64,000 nucleotides of DNA from Methylobacterium persicinum (GTDB lineage Bacteria > Pseudomonadota > Alphaproteobacteria > Rhizobiales > Beijerinckiaceae). Position 1 is the stretch's first letter; each line of letters starts with the position of its first letter. The notes beneath the pieces were generated by a model. The model worked only from the letters and a program-made list of their open reading frames with translations, did no database searches and had not been told where the DNA came from. The DNA is taken from positions 1 through 64,000 of the forward strand of contig NZ_BPQX01000045.1 of assembly GCF_022179525.1 (NCBI RefSeq), written 5' to 3'. This document shows, piece by piece, positions 1 to 9,303 of the stretch. The translations under genes and the position numbers were made by a program.

Positions 1-30
1 GCCGCCGCCGTCTACAGCTACTCGCGGTAA
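1..30 (+). CDS. 3' end of an unidentified gene
   Basis: Reading frame 1 is open from the first base and ends at TAA (28-30), giving the tail AAAVYSYSR. A strong hairpin begins 24 bases after the stop, as expected at the end of a transcription unit. Too little is present to name a product, and the reading frame itself is inferred only from the stop codon and the following terminator. Confidence 0.4.
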   Translation, partial: AAAVYSYSR

Positions 31-53
31 GGCAGAGGACTTTCTTCAACGAA

Positions 54-90
54 AACGGGCGCGGACCCTTCGGTCCGCGCCCGTTCTATT
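54..90. terminator. Bidirectional intrinsic terminator
   Basis: A perfect 14-bp stem (54-67 paired with 72-85) closes on a CTTC loop. On the minus strand the stem is followed by TTTTCGTT-like sequence, and on the plus strand by CTATT. It lies between the plus-strand gene ending at 30 and the minus-strand oxoamine synthase ending at 134, so it probably serves both convergent units. Confidence 0.8.
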
Positions 91-133
91 AGCCGATGTC
101 CGCGTCGGAGCCTGCTGCCTGGCGCGGGTCGCT

Positions 134-1498
134 TCACCGCTTGGCGAGCAGCTGCTCAATCAGCGAGCCGCCCTTGTCGATAGCGGCGATTTCCTCCGCC
201 ACCGCATTCACGGTGTCGGTGATCTGCTCGGGCGTATGCTCCGAGGTCAGGAAGAAGCGAAGGCGCGAGCTGCGCTCCGGCACGGCCGGATGGATGATCG
301 GCTGCACGTTAATGCCCCGCTTGAACAGCCGGTCGGACAGCGTCACCGCCTTCAGGGAATCCCCGACGATGACCGGGATCACCGCGAGGCCGAGGCTGAA
401 CCCCGTATCGAGCCCGAGCTTGCGGGCCGTGGCCAGGAAGAGGTTGCCGTTGCGCCGCAGGCGCTCGACGCGCTCCGGCTCGGCCTGCATCACCGCGAGC
501 GCGGACTCCGCCGCCGCGGCGAGGGGAGGCGACATGCCCACGCTGTACACGAACCCACCGGCCGTATGCTTGAGATACTCGATCAGCGTGATCGGGCCGC
601 AAATATAGCCGCCGCAGGCCGAAAGGGTCTTGGACAGGGTGCCCATCCAGATGTCGACCTCCTTCGGGTCGACACCGCAATGCTCGAACAGGCCGGCACC
701 GGTCCGGCCGGTCACGCCGAGGCCGTGGGCCTCGTCCACCATGAGCCACGCGTCGTAGCGCTTCTTCAGGGCGACGAAGCCGGCGAGGTCCGGCGCGTCG
801 CCGTCCATGCTGTAGAGGCCCTCGATCACGATCATCGCCCTGCGGTGCTCGTGACGGGTCGCCTGGAGCATGGTCTCCAGGGCATCGAGGTCGTTGTGGG
901 GGAAGGAGCGGCGCTGCGCCCCGGAAAGCTGAACACCGGTGACGATGCTGTTGTGGGAGAGCGCGTCGTGGAACACCACGTCGCCGGCCTCCAGCAGGGC
1001 GCCGATCGTGGTGACGTTGGTGGCGTGCCCGCTCACCATCACCACGCAGCCTTCGGTGTGATAATGCGCGGCGAGCGCCTGCTCGAGGCTGATGTGCCCC
1101 GGACGCTCACCCGCCACCACGCGGCTGGCCGACGCCGAGGTGCCGTAGGACTCGATGGCCTCCCGGGCGGCGCCGCTGACCTTCGGGTGCCCGTTCAACC
1201 CCAGGTAATCGTAGGACGAGAAGTTCGTGAAGGACTTCTGGTCGATCCGGGTGGTCGCGCCGGCCTTGGCGTCGTGGACCCGGAAGAACGGGTTTCCGAG
1301 CCCGATCAGCTCCGCCGCCGAGCGCTGGAGCTTCAATTCCCGGTAGCCAGGCAGGTTTTCGAAGTTCTGCGCCGCGCTGGACCGCGACACTTCGGGCGCC
1401 TTGGCTGGCGCCGGGCGCGGGGTCGCCCGCCCGAGCCGGTTCGTCACGAAGCCGGCAAGGGCCGCACGCCCGCCGTCGGGCCGCGCCGATTGCGTCAT
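134..1498 (-). CDS. Alpha-oxoamine synthase family PLP enzyme (polyketide-coupled)
   Basis: 454-residue fold-type I PLP enzyme of the alpha-oxoamine synthase family (ALA synthase, AONS/BioF, KBL, serine palmitoyltransferase, CqsA). The family condenses an amino acid with an acyl thioester, losing CO2. Visible hallmarks are the SSYDYLGL entry motif, SGHATNVTT, DEAHGLGVTG (PLP-ring Asp and His) and the Schiff-base lysine in GTLSKTLSACGG. About 50 low-complexity residues precede the catalytic core, longer than BioF or KBL. The ATG (1496-1498) overlaps the TGA of the upstream polyketide synthase as ATGA, which implies translational coupling. Inferred role: it takes the ACP-bound polyketide or fatty acyl chain and releases it as an aminoketone, as Fum8 does in fumonisin assembly. 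A stand-alone sphingoid or ALA-type role is less likely given the coupling. Confidence 0.88.
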   Translation of the reverse strand: MTQSARPDGGRAALAGFVTNRLGRATPRPAPAKAPEVSRSSAAQNFENLPGYRELKLQRSAAELIGLGNPFFRVHDAKAGATTRIDQKSFTNFSSYDYLGLNGHPKVSGAAREAIESYGTSASASRVVAGERPGHISLEQALAAHYHTEGCVVMVSGHATNVTTIGALLEAGDVVFHDALSHNSIVTGVQLSGAQRRSFPHNDLDALETMLQATRHEHRRAMIVIEGLYSMDGDAPDLAGFVALKKRYDAWLMVDEAHGLGVTGRTGAGLFEHCGVDPKEVDIWMGTLSKTLSACGGYICGPITLIEYLKHTAGGFVYSVGMSPPLAAAAESALAVMQAEPERVERLRRNGNLFLATARKLGLDTGFSLGLAVIPVIVGDSLKAVTLSDRLFKRGINVQPIIHPAVPERSSRLRFFLTSEHTPEQITDTVNAVAEEIAAIDKGGSLIEQLLAKR

Positions 1499-4400
1499 TG
1501 CTGAATCTCTTTGCTCTCGTTCTCGCGGGCTTCGATAAGGTCGCGCAGCGGAGCCATGACGCTCGCACTGACCTCACCGCCGATATGCTTGGCCATCAGG
1601 CTCATGGCCACTCCGGCCGTGTCGTCCATGGGCGCGGAAACCGCCTGAATTAAGGACTCCGACAGCTCGTTGACGGTCATGCCCGAGGACAGGCCGGCAG
1701 GGGGCGATTCGAGGCCGAAACGCTCCTGCAGGCTCGCCCCCAGCTCCACGCCCATCAGCGAGTCCAGGCCGATCTCCGAGAGCTGACGCACCCGGCTGAT
1801 ATCGTCCTTCGGCAGGCGGAGGATCCGGGCGATGTCCTCGACGATGGCGTCCGACACGGTCTTGCGCACCGTGTCGACATCCGAGCCCTTCAGGAGGGAC
1901 GCGATGCTGATCGCCTGAACCGAACCGGCCTCGGCCACCTGATCGGAGCCGAGTTCCGCGTAGCTCGGCGAGCGCATGGTCGCGAGGCGCTCGCGGGCCT
2001 TGCCCCAATGCATGGCAGCGATGGCGATCACCGCCTCGTCGGGGGCATGGCCCTGGCTGGACAAGGCCTCTGCCATCAGGTCGAGGCAGCGCCGGGCTTC
2101 CATCGGGGTCACGCCGACGCGGCCGGCCAGGGTCTCCATCACCGCCTTGTTGCGCGCGAGCATGCCCACGTCGCCGATGGCGCCCCAGGCGACCGCCAGG
2201 GCCGGAAGCCCCCGGCGGCGGCGCTGGCGGGCAAGGCCCTCCATGAAGCCGTTGGCGGCGACGTAGGAGCCCTGGCCCGGGTTGCCGATGAAGGTCGTAG
2301 CCGAGGAGAACAGCACGAAGTAGTCGAGTACGCGGTCCCGGGTGGCGGCGTCGAGGTGCTGCGCGCCGATCACCTTCGGGCCGATCACCGCATCGAGGGC
2401 CGAGACGTCCAGGTTGGCGACGAGACCGTCCTGCAGCACCGCCGCCGCATGGATCACGCCCGCCAGCTTGCGCCCGCCGCCTTCGATCTCGGCAAGCATC
2501 CTGTCCACCGCCGAGCGGCTGGTGATGTCGACCGCCTTCGCCTCGACCCTGACGCCGCGCTCCGACAGTTCGGCGAGCAGCGCCTTGGCCTCGTCGGTGG
2601 TCGCGCCCTTGCGGCCCGACAGGACGATGTGCCTCGCGCCCCGATCCGCCAGCCAGCGGGCCGCCTCCAAGCCGAAGCCCCCGAGACCGCCGGTGACGAG
2701 GTGGACGCCCTCGGGGGATACGGCGAACGGCTTCGCCACATCCTTGAGGACCGACCCCGCCTTGGGCGGGCTGATCACGATCTTTCCGATATGGCCGGAC
2801 TGCTGCATCAGCCGGAACGCGTCCGAGGTCTCGGCCGCGGTAAAGGGCTGATAGGGCAGGGGCTTCAGGCCGCCGTCGTTGAACAGGGCCATCACCTCGC
2901 GGAACATCCGCGCGCCGTCGTCGCCCTGGTGCTGGATCACCTGATCGAGGTCGACGCCGAAGTAGCTGAGGTTCCGCCGGAACGGCCGCAGGCCGATATG
3001 GGTGTTGGCGACATAGTCGCGCTTGCCCAGTTCCACGAAGCGCCCGAACGGCCGCAGGGCGTTGAGCGAACGCTCCATCGCCTCGCCGAACAGGCTATTG
3101 AGGACGATGTCGACACCCTCACCCGTGATCGCCCGCACGTCGTCCACGAAGGCGAGCGAGCGAGAATCGAGGACGTGCTCCGCCCCCAGCGCCTTGACGA
3201 GGGCACGCTTCTCCCGGGACCCCGCCGTCGCGATGACGCGGGCGCCCTTCAGCTTGGCGATCTGCAGGGCCGCCAAGCCGACGCCGCCCGCCCCACCATG
3301 GACCAGCACCCATTCCCCGCGCCGCATCCGGGCACAGGAGACGAGGGCGTAGTAGGCGGTGAGGAAGGCCACCGGCACGGTGGCCGCCGCCATGGGATCG
3401 ACGCCCTGGGGCATCGGCGCGACGACGAGGTCGGGCACCACGATGTGCGTCGAGAAGCCGGACTGAGCGAAGGCCACGACCGGATCACCGACCTTGAAGC
3501 CCTTCACCCCCGGCCCGACGGCGCTCACCGTGCCGGCGCATTCGAGGCCGAGGCGCGGGCCGGCAAAGCCGTCCTCCAGGATCTCCTCAGGCAGCATCGA
3601 GAGCGCCCAGAGCACGTCGCGGAAGTTCAGGCCGGTGGCCTCGACGGCGATCTCCATCTCGCCGCGGCCGGGCGTGCGGCGCTCCGCCGGCCCCCAGACC
3701 ATCTCGTTGAGGCCACCCGTGTTGCTGCGTTCGAGGCGTGCGGCCTCGGCGGGCACGGTGTCCGCCGGATCCCGATGCCGCGGACGACCCGCGTGGAAGC
3801 GGACCACCTGCGTGCACTCGTCGTCGAGCACGATCTCGGTCTCAGGCGTACCGGAGAGGATGAGGTCGCGCAGACGCTCGGAGGCGCGCTTCGACGACAT
3901 CTCGGGCGAGAGGTCGATGCGCCGGATGTCGAGGTTCGGCACCTCGTTGGCCAGGGTGCGGCTGAAGGCCCACACGCCGGCCTCCACGTTGGTCGTCTGG
4001 CCGCCCCGGTCGCGGGTGGCGCCGGGCGCCACGATCCACAGACCGGTCTGGCGGGCGCCGAGATGCTCGACGCAGCGCTTCAGACTGAGGCAACGGTCGC
4101 GCAACCTCTCGGCTGCCTCGCCGCCGCGGGAGAAGGCACCGGCCAGGAACACCACCGTGTCCGGGGTCTCCCTCTCCAGCTCCATCAAAGACGTCTCGGA
4201 GTCGAGAATGATGGAGACGTGGACCCCGCCCGCCACGAGGAGCGTGGCGAGGGAGGATGCCGTCTCGGCGGCGAAGTCGTCGTCCGAGCCAATGATAAAG
4301 GCGAAGCTCTGGGCCGGAGCCGGCATCGGCCGGGCAGGGGCCTCGGCCACGAGGAGCAGGTCGTCACCGTTGCCGGAGATCGCCCGGTCCACGGACACCG

Positions 4401-7400
4401 ACACGAGGCCCGCCGCACTCAAGCTCCGTTGCCAGCCGCCGATGTCGTCCAGGCGGCCGATCGGCATGTCGCCGGCACCGTCCTCGAACCATTCGGGGGT
4501 CAGGCCGAAGACAAGGTCGCAGAAGAGGGAGATACCCGGCTCGACGGCCACCATCAGGCCGCCGGTCGCGAGGGCCTGCGACAGGTCCTTCAGGAGTCCG
4601 CGCTCACCCCGGTGCAGGCTGCCCGCCGCGATGATGAGGTCGAACCCGCCCGGTGCGAGTTCAGTGGCAGCCTCGACGAGGGTCGCCGTGCGGCCGAAGG
4701 AGAGACGGGCCCGCTCGGCCAGCCGCCGGTCGGTCTCGAGGATGGTGAACCGCGCCTCGGCCGTGACGGCGAAGGTCGCCGCCTGGGCGGAGAGGGGGCC
4801 GTAGCCGACCTGCAGCACCCGCAGGGCCCGCTCCTTCGGCAATTGGCCGAGGGCCTGGTCCAGCACGGCCGCGACCGTGTTGGCGGAGTGACGGGACGTG
4901 GCCGAGCGGAGAACAAAGGCGTCCACGGCGCTCGACGGAAGGTTCGGCGCCTCGGCGACGTCGCCCGCCAGGATACGGTCGACAGTGGCGCCGACATCGG
5001 CCACGAGAACCAGTTCCGCAGAGAGGTCGGGATGATCGGCGGCGATCCACCGCATGATCTCATCGGGGGCCGGCAGGGCCGAACCGTCGCCGAGCCGCCA
5101 CGCACCGCCTTCGTGCTCGGCGAGGCCGCTGCTCTCCAGGGCGTAGAGGCCGTTCACCAGCCAGGGACGCAGGGCCGCCGGCAGGCGGGGATCCGCCAGC
5201 GCAACGGTGCCGGACGCGTCCGCGAGCCCCTTCGCCAGCCGGTAGGCCAGGGAGGTGGCCCAGCCTTCGAGCAACAGGTGCCCCGGCGACAGGGAGGCTT
5301 CGGCCGACCCCTTCACGCCCGCGGACAGCGGGCGCAGGCGCACGGCTACGCTCGGGCGGCGCTCAGCGGGGATCGCCGTCGGCTCGGTGGCGAGTTCCGC
5401 CACTTGGGAGATGGCATAGGCGGCGAGCTCGTCGCCGCCCTTGCTGCGGAGGGCCTGGAAACGACCCTCGCGGATGGTCGCAACGACCTCCCCTGCGGGA
5501 TCGAGGAGGGTGAAGTCGGCCAGTATCGACCGCTCGTTGCAGCGCCGGGTGCGGATGACCGAGCGCGCAATGACGGCACCGGGCTGGACAAGACGGATCT
5601 CGCCGAAGCGCACGGGGATGTAGGCCTTGCCAGCGCCCTCACCGAGGAGGTCGGCGAAGAGCAGGATCAGGCCGTGGAAACAGGCGTCAAGCCGCGACGG
5701 CACCATCGCGTAACGCGGATCGGCTTCGGCGGGCTTGAGGTCGGCGACGATCGTGGCGTCGTCGATCCGGGCGGCCATGGCGACCTGCCGGAAGCTCGGG
5801 CCGAAGCCGAGGCCCGCGGCCACGGCGCGGCCGTAGAGCGCCTCGCCGGACAGGACGTGGTCGCCCGCGGTGTCGAAGTCGAAGCCGTTCAGATCGGGCT
5901 TGCGCGGTGGCGAGAACTCGCCCTCCACGACCTTGGCCTGGGCGTGGAGCTGCCAGGGCGTCTGGGTCAGGCGGGGGCGGCTCAGCACCTGGATGCCGTT
6001 GCCCGAGCCCGAGAGGCGCACGGTCACCTCGCGCAGGGCGTCCTCGGCGAAGATCATCGGCGCGACGATCTCGAATTCCGAGAGGATGACCGAATCGTCC
6101 TTCAGGGCCGCCCGGGCTGCGGACAGGGCCATCTCCACGAAGCCGGCGCCGGGCATGATGACCTGCCCCTCGACCCGGTGGTCCTCCAGTTCGGGCACCG
6201 TCTCGGGATCGACGTAGCCGTGCCATTCCAGCCCGTCCGCCTCGGCCCTGGAACCGATCAGCGGATGGTAGGGGCGAGGGCTCAGGGCGCCGACGCTCTC
6301 CGTCGTGTCGTGCAGGCGGAAGGGGCGCCGCTGCCAGGGATAGGTCGGCAGGCGCACGTCGCCCTTGGGCTCCGTGCCGAACAGCTTCTCTTCGTCCACC
6401 GCAGCGCCGAGGACCAGGGCGCCGTTGACGGCCTTGGCGATCGGGTCGCCGCCCGACGCCTTCCGGTGCATCACGCCGACGGTGGCGATCTCGATGCCCA
6501 GGGGTTCGACGGCGTCGCCGACGTGAGACATCAGCGTCGCGCGAGGGCCGACCTCCACGAAGACCCGGGCACCCTGGCGCGTGGCTTCCTGCACGGCCTC
6601 GCTGAAGCGCACCGGCTCGCGGATGTTGCGCCACCAGTAGGTCGGCCCGAAGGCCGATCCGGCCAGGGCCGCGCCAGTCACAGTGGACATCATCGTCACG
6701 GTGCCCGCCTGCGGCCGAAGGCCGGCGAGGTCGCGCAGCAGGGGCTTTTCGGTCGGGTCCATCAGCCGGCCGTGGAAGGCGTAGGCGAGGTCGAGCTTGC
6801 GGCCGCGGCGGCGCTTCCGCGACAGGGCCTTGAGGGCGGCGTCGATGTCGGCCACCGGTCCGGCGACGGTCACCGCCTTCGGGCTGTTGGTCGCCGCAAG
6901 GTCGAGGCTCGGGAAATCCTTGAGGAAGGCGGGCACTTCCTCCACCGGCATCAGCAGCACCGCCATGGTGCCCTGGCCGTGGGTCGTCTCCTGGTGGTGG
7001 CTGCGGTAGTAGATGACCTTGACCGCATCCTCCAGGGTCAGGATCCCGGCGGCCTCGGCCGCCGCGATCTCGCCCACGCTGTGACCGAGCACATAGGTCG
7101 GGAAGAGGCCCTTGGCCCGCAGGGCCGCCGTGGAGGCGCTCTCGATGGCGAAGATCAGCGGCTGCGAGACGCTGGTGAGAACCAACCGCTCGTCCAGATC
7201 GTCGGCGTAGAGGGCGTCCTTCAGGGACCAGTCCGCATGGGTCTGGAACAGCGCGTCGATCCGGTCGAACGCGGCGCGGAACGCGGCGTTCTCCTCGTAG
7301 GCCTCCCGGCCCATCCCGGCCCACTGGCTGCCGTTGCCGGAATAGACGAACGCGACCTCGGCGGCGCGGTCGACGGCGGTGCCGGTCAGGGCGGCGTCGG

Positions 7401-8997
7401 TATCCTCGCCCTCGCCGATGGCGCGCAGGGCCGCGGCGACATCCGCCTTGCCGTCGAGGGAGACGGCGAGGCGGGTCGACATGCGCTCCCGGCGGTGGGC
7501 CACCGCCGCGGCGATCTCCGCCACCGCGTCAGGCTCGGCCTCGAAACGCTCAGCGTAGTCCAGAGCCAACTCGTTGAGGGCGGCGCGGCTCTGCGCCGAG
7601 ATCATCAGAACCTGCGGCGCCTGCGACGGCTCGGCGCGCACGGCCGGCACCGGCTCGGCATCGGTGATGACGACGTGGGCGTTGGTGCCGCCGAAGCCGA
7701 AGGAATTCACCCCGGCGAAGCGCTGCCGCGGCCCGCGGGTGAGGGGCAGCCCCTGGCGCACTACCTGAAGGTTGAGTTCGTCGAAGGGAATGTCGGGGTT
7801 CAGCTCGGCCGCATGCAGCGAGGGCGGCACAAGGTTGTGCTCGAGGGCGAGCGTCGCCTTCATCAGGCCGGCAAGGCCCGAGACCGGTTCGGTATGGCCG
7901 ATATTCGTCTTGATCGAGCCCATCGGCAGGGGCTCCTTCCGCCCCTTGCCGAGCTTTGTGCCGATGGCCGATGCCTCGATCGGATCGCCGACGGGCGTGC
8001 CGGTTCCGTGGGCCTCCATGAAGGCGAGGTCGTCCACCGCGATCTCGGCGTCGCGGTAGACCTTCTCCAGCAGCGCCGCCTGCGCGTAGCCGGACGGCAG
8101 CGAGATGCCGGTGGTGCGCCCATCGGAGTTGACGCCAGTCGCGGCGACCACTGCCCGCACGGTGGAGCCCGCCCGGCGGGCCGCCTCGGCGGAGCGCAGC
8201 ACGAGCACCACGCCCCCTTCGGAGCGCACATAGCCGTCGGCGTTCTTGGAGAACGCCTGACACAGGCCGGTCCGCGAGAGCATCTGCGCGGCGGAGAAAC
8301 AGATGAAGTTGAACGGGCTCGCCAGCACGTTCACGCCGGCGACGATCGCCGTGTCGATCCGCCCCGACTGGATCGCCTGGACGGCGTTGTCGAAGGCCAC
8401 GAGGGACGACGAGCAGGCGGTGTCGACCGTGAAGCTCGGACCCTTCAGGTCGTAGATGTAGGAGATGCGGTTCGAGAGGATCGAGAGGGTGTTGCCTGTG
8501 GCCGTATAGGCATCGCCCGAAGGCGCATCCATGATGCGCAGGTTGCCGTAGTCGAGGGACGAGGCGCCCACGAATACGCCGATCTGGCTGCCCGCCACCG
8601 CCGACGGCCGGAGCCCGGCATCCTCGAGGGCTTCCCAGGTCAGTTCAAGCAGCATGCGCTGCTGCGGATCCATCTGCTCGGCTTCGCGGGGCGAAATGCC
8701 GAACACCGCCGGGTCGAACGACCAGACGTCGTCGAGGGCGCCCGCCGCGAAGGTGTAGCTCTTTCCGCGCTCGTGCGCCCGGGGATGCAGGAACCGTTCA
8801 AGGGAGAAACGGTCGGGTGGCAGCTTGCTGACGGCGCAGCGGCCTTCCGAGAGCATCTGCCAGAGCCCCTCGACACTCGGTGCCCCGGGCAGTCGGCAGG
8901 CGCGTCCGACGATCGCGATGTCTGTGCGTTGTGTCACGTTCGGTTCGCGGGCGCTCGTGAGTGAAATGTGGCTCGGCCTTCGGCGAGTGAGGACCAT
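1495..8997 (-). CDS. Highly reducing type I polyketide synthase (KS-AT-DH-MT*-ER-KR-ACP)
   Basis: One-module, about 2,500-residue megasynthase. Approximate residues: KS with DTACSSSL near 195 (DNA about 8,410), HGTGT near 330 and the NIGH motif; AT with GHSVGE near 640 and AFH, a malonyl-type signature; DH with HRVEGQVIMP (HxxxGxxxxP) near 940; a methyltransferase-like segment near 1,395 where the SAM loop reads LQVGYGPLS and looks degenerate; ER with GGAGGVG near 1,900; KR with TGGLGGFG near 2,100; ACP with GLDSL near 2,410. There is no thioesterase or terminal reductase after the ACP. The full reductive loop in one module suggests iterative synthesis of a saturated chain. The start is uncertain: ATG at 8997 has AAGGGA just upstream; GTG at 8937 (giving MTQRTDIAIVG) and GTG at 9036 are alternatives. 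The product is unknown. Confidence 0.93.
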   Translation of the reverse strand: MVLTRRRPSHISLTSAREPNVTQRTDIAIVGRACRLPGAPSVEGLWQMLSEGRCAVSKLPPDRFSLERFLHPRAHERGKSYTFAAGALDDVWSFDPAVFGISPREAEQMDPQQRMLLELTWEALEDAGLRPSAVAGSQIGVFVGASSLDYGNLRIMDAPSGDAYTATGNTLSILSNRISYIYDLKGPSFTVDTACSSSLVAFDNAVQAIQSGRIDTAIVAGVNVLASPFNFICFSAAQMLSRTGLCQAFSKNADGYVRSEGGVVLVLRSAEAARRAGSTVRAVVAATGVNSDGRTTGISLPSGYAQAALLEKVYRDAEIAVDDLAFMEAHGTGTPVGDPIEASAIGTKLGKGRKEPLPMGSIKTNIGHTEPVSGLAGLMKATLALEHNLVPPSLHAAELNPDIPFDELNLQVVRQGLPLTRGPRQRFAGVNSFGFGGTNAHVVITDAEPVPAVRAEPSQAPQVLMISAQSRAALNELALDYAERFEAEPDAVAEIAAAVAHRRERMSTRLAVSLDGKADVAAALRAIGEGEDTDAALTGTAVDRAAEVAFVYSGNGSQWAGMGREAYEENAAFRAAFDRIDALFQTHADWSLKDALYADDLDERLVLTSVSQPLIFAIESASTAALRAKGLFPTYVLGHSVGEIAAAEAAGILTLEDAVKVIYYRSHHQETTHGQGTMAVLLMPVEEVPAFLKDFPSLDLAATNSPKAVTVAGPVADIDAALKALSRKRRRGRKLDLAYAFHGRLMDPTEKPLLRDLAGLRPQAGTVTMMSTVTGAALAGSAFGPTYWWRNIREPVRFSEAVQEATRQGARVFVEVGPRATLMSHVGDAVEPLGIEIATVGVMHRKASGGDPIAKAVNGALVLGAAVDEEKLFGTEPKGDVRLPTYPWQRRPFRLHDTTESVGALSPRPYHPLIGSRAEADGLEWHGYVDPETVPELEDHRVEGQVIMPGAGFVEMALSAARAALKDDSVILSEFEIVAPMIFAEDALREVTVRLSGSGNGIQVLSRPRLTQTPWQLHAQAKVVEGEFSPPRKPDLNGFDFDTAGDHVLSGEALYGRAVAAGLGFGPSFRQVAMAARIDDATIVADLKPAEADPRYAMVPSRLDACFHGLILLFADLLGEGAGKAYIPVRFGEIRLVQPGAVIARSVIRTRRCNERSILADFTLLDPAGEVVATIREGRFQALRSKGGDELAAYAISQVAELATEPTAIPAERRPSVAVRLRPLSAGVKGSAEASLSPGHLLLEGWATSLAYRLAKGLADASGTVALADPRLPAALRPWLVNGLYALESSGLAEHEGGAWRLGDGSALPAPDEIMRWIAADHPDLSAELVLVADVGATVDRILAGDVAEAPNLPSSAVDAFVLRSATSRHSANTVAAVLDQALGQLPKERALRVLQVGYGPLSAQAATFAVTAEARFTILETDRRLAERARLSFGRTATLVEAATELAPGGFDLIIAAGSLHRGERGLLKDLSQALATGGLMVAVEPGISLFCDLVFGLTPEWFEDGAGDMPIGRLDDIGGWQRSLSAAGLVSVSVDRAISGNGDDLLLVAEAPARPMPAPAQSFAFIIGSDDDFAAETASSLATLLVAGGVHVSIILDSETSLMELERETPDTVVFLAGAFSRGGEAAERLRDRCLSLKRCVEHLGARQTGLWIVAPGATRDRGGQTTNVEAGVWAFSRTLANEVPNLDIRRIDLSPEMSSKRASERLRDLILSGTPETEIVLDDECTQVVRFHAGRPRHRDPADTVPAEAARLERSNTGGLNEMVWGPAERRTPGRGEMEIAVEATGLNFRDVLWALSMLPEEILEDGFAGPRLGLECAGTVSAVGPGVKGFKVGDPVVAFAQSGFSTHIVVPDLVVAPMPQGVDPMAAATVPVAFLTAYYALVSCARMRRGEWVLVHGGAGGVGLAALQIAKLKGARVIATAGSREKRALVKALGAEHVLDSRSLAFVDDVRAITGEGVDIVLNSLFGEAMERSLNALRPFGRFVELGKRDYVANTHIGLRPFRRNLSYFGVDLDQVIQHQGDDGARMFREVMALFNDGGLKPLPYQPFTAAETSDAFRLMQQSGHIGKIVISPPKAGSVLKDVAKPFAVSPEGVHLVTGGLGGFGLEAARWLADRGARHIVLSGRKGATTDEAKALLAELSERGVRVEAKAVDITSRSAVDRMLAEIEGGGRKLAGVIHAAAVLQDGLVANLDVSALDAVIGPKVIGAQHLDAATRDRVLDYFVLFSSATTFIGNPGQGSYVAANGFMEGLARQRRRRGLPALAVAWGAIGDVGMLARNKAVMETLAGRVGVTPMEARRCLDLMAEALSSQGHAPDEAVIAIAAMHWGKARERLATMRSPSYAELGSDQVAEAGSVQAISIASLLKGSDVDTVRKTVSDAIVEDIARILRLPKDDISRVRQLSEIGLDSLMGVELGASLQERFGLESPPAGLSSGMTVNELSESLIQAVSAPMDDTAGVAMSLMAKHIGGEVSASVMAPLRDLIEARENESKEIQQ

Positions 8998-9303
8998 CTG
9001 GTCCCTTAGTATGGCGTCAATGCGGTGTCCAACCACGCGCCACCGAAGGACTATGGCCTAGAGTGAAATTGCGGGAGCATGTGACATGTATTCATCAGCC
9101 CCATCCACAATCGCCGCCGCATAAAAGCCAATTTTGGTGCGGGGATTGCGCCCCATCTTGGCAACCTAACCATGGGAACAGGGCGTGTGGGGGCGCGTCA
9201 ATTGTGCAGCTTGCGCAATGCACAGGTGACGCCGGCCGAATTTTGGACACATCGGCCGGCGCGAAAGGTCAGTATTTCGGTGATCGGACGCAGTCGGTCC
9301 GGG
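8998..9303. other. Intergenic region upstream of the polyketide synthase
   Basis: About 300 bases between the ugd stop and the polyketide synthase start, both on the minus strand. It must hold the PKS promoter. It is locally AT-richer than its surroundings (around 9,100-9,140) and contains one clear inverted repeat, listed separately. I see no convincing small gene. Confidence 0.6.
9231..9260. repeat. Inverted repeat between ugd and the polyketide synthase
   Basis: GCCGGCCGA (9231-9239) and TCGGCCGGC (9252-9260) form perfect 9-bp arms around a 12-base AT-rich spacer. Without a T-run it is a weak intrinsic terminator. It lies 44 bases past the ugd stop and about 230 bases before the PKS start, so it may be a ugd 3' hairpin or an operator for the polyketide operon. 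Confidence 0.6.

Noticed and set aside
236-1504. Long plus-strand frame opposite the oxoamine synthase
   Set aside because: It is the antisense shadow of a clear PLP enzyme, Arg/His/Gly-rich, with no family resemblance.
2008-8964. 2,318-codon plus-strand frame opposite the polyketide synthase
   Set aside because: High-GC antisense open frame; composition (His, Arg, Gly, Asp) and lack of domains show it is not a gene.
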